From Pelargonium nanum (taxonomy: Eukaryota > Streptophyta > Magnoliopsida > Geraniales > Geraniaceae), in contig JAYMTF010001748.1 of the NCBI GenBank assembly GCA_036897485.1, positions 1 to 21,520 of the forward strand: 21,520 bases of DNA. Direction: 5' to 3'. A program made the position numbers and the translations under genes. The notes below the pieces were generated by a model, which saw only the letters and a program-made list of their open reading frames with translations, did not search any database and had not been told where the DNA came from. Below are positions 20,953-21,520 of this stretch, in pieces. Position 1 is the stretch's first letter. The number at the start of each line of letters is the position of its first letter.

Positions 20953-21520
20953 TCACCGCTTGCCACCGCCACCGGCCTTCCTTACCGGAGGAGCTGTGTC
21001 CTCATCATCCGACTGGATATCTCCGTACTGCCACATTCCCAGCCTACCAGTCCGTGCTTCTTCCTGGAACTTTTCCAAGTTATCCAAGGCTATTTTTCTA
21101 TCCTTGGTCTCGAATCTCCTCCGCTTTTCTAATCTAGCAAGCCCATCCTGATATCAGAAATCGTTAATGAACCAAGCATTCTTCAACACTACGGAAGATA
21201 ATGAATCTATAATTTACTAGACGAGTAAAAGTAATACCTGCAGCATGGCAGCGTTTATACTTATCTCAGAATCCACGGCAACCATTGTCACAACAAGAAT
21301 TGGTCCTGTCCCCTGTCCTTTTACTTTGCCTCCTGAAGCGTCCCTTTCCTCAATCTTTGCCCTAAATTCTTTTCCACTGCTTAGAGTTTGCTCACTCAAA
21401 TATTCAGCTGCTTCTTGGCCAAAATCATCCTCCAGCCCTGGAACCTTAATGTATGCAAGGCTGCATAACTGAGCTAAACCAGGTGCAGTTGACACTGAAG
21501 GATCAAGAGGTCGTAAGTGA
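20953..21520 (-). CDS. TSN: TUDOR-SN ribonuclease, last two exons (partial)
   Basis: On the minus strand the exon running in from the right edge ends at 21238 and joins the last exon (21147-20953) at AAMLQ|DGLARLEKR, with intron 21148-21237. The text RPLDPS, GLAQLCSLAYIKVPGLEDDF, EFRAKIEERD, GQGTGP and VAVDSEISINAAMLQ is the C-terminal staphylococcal-nuclease-like segment that follows the Tudor domain. The tail reads GMWQYGDIQSDDED and ends in a glycine-rich KAGGGGKR. Plant TSN proteins bind and cleave RNA, work in stress granules and are linked to ER-associated mRNA and stress tolerance. About 158 C-terminal residues are visible; the rest lies beyond the right edge. The frame is intact. Confidence 0.95.

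Noticed and set aside
1-21520. CRISPR arrays, bacterial operons, riboswitches or viral islands
   Set aside because: The window is plant nuclear DNA; no spaced repeat array or such structure was seen.

Overview
The window looks like nuclear DNA from a eudicot plant. It has AT-rich intergenic and intron sequence, GT-AG introns, a nuclear tRNA with Pol III signals, CT-rich leaders and plant-specific protein families. Nothing here fixes the species; a rosid is a reasonable guess only.

Layout from left to right: a possible 3' end of an unidentified gene (3-77); repeat-rich intergenic DNA; a calcium-regulated mitochondrial ATP-Mg/phosphate carrier on + (2126-5379, four exons); a long gene-poor stretch with a weak small-ORF candidate on - (7212-7343) and an intact tRNA-Ser(AGA) (9747-9828); calnexin on + (11422-14376, six exons) behind a promoter with a perfect ER stress element; a second, altered calnexin-like gene on + (15560-17854, six exons); a single-exon type I MADS-box gene on - (17980-18966); a small MITE (20160-20422); and the last two exons of a TUDOR-SN ribonuclease gene on - (20953 to beyond the right edge).

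The carrier, calnexin and TUDOR-SN in one neighbourhood match two Arabidopsis regions as I recall them (At5g61810/At5g61790/At5g61780 and At5g07320/At5g07340/At5g07350). The backbone is therefore an old syntenic block. The altered calnexin copy and the MADS gene sit between calnexin and TUDOR-SN and look like later additions.

The most interesting object is the tandem calnexin copy. It keeps the parent's intron phases, signal peptide, lectin-pocket residues and membrane span, but it has lost almost the whole proline-rich P-domain arm. Its last exon does not encode the usual acidic tail. It encodes a complete WRN-like DEDDy 3'-5' exonuclease domain, joined in phase at the same splice position. 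The predicted product is a type I ER membrane protein with a lumenal glycan-binding head and a cytosolic nuclease, an outline reminiscent of IRE1. The rival reading, a stand-alone exonuclease starting at the ATG at 17240, is kept open.
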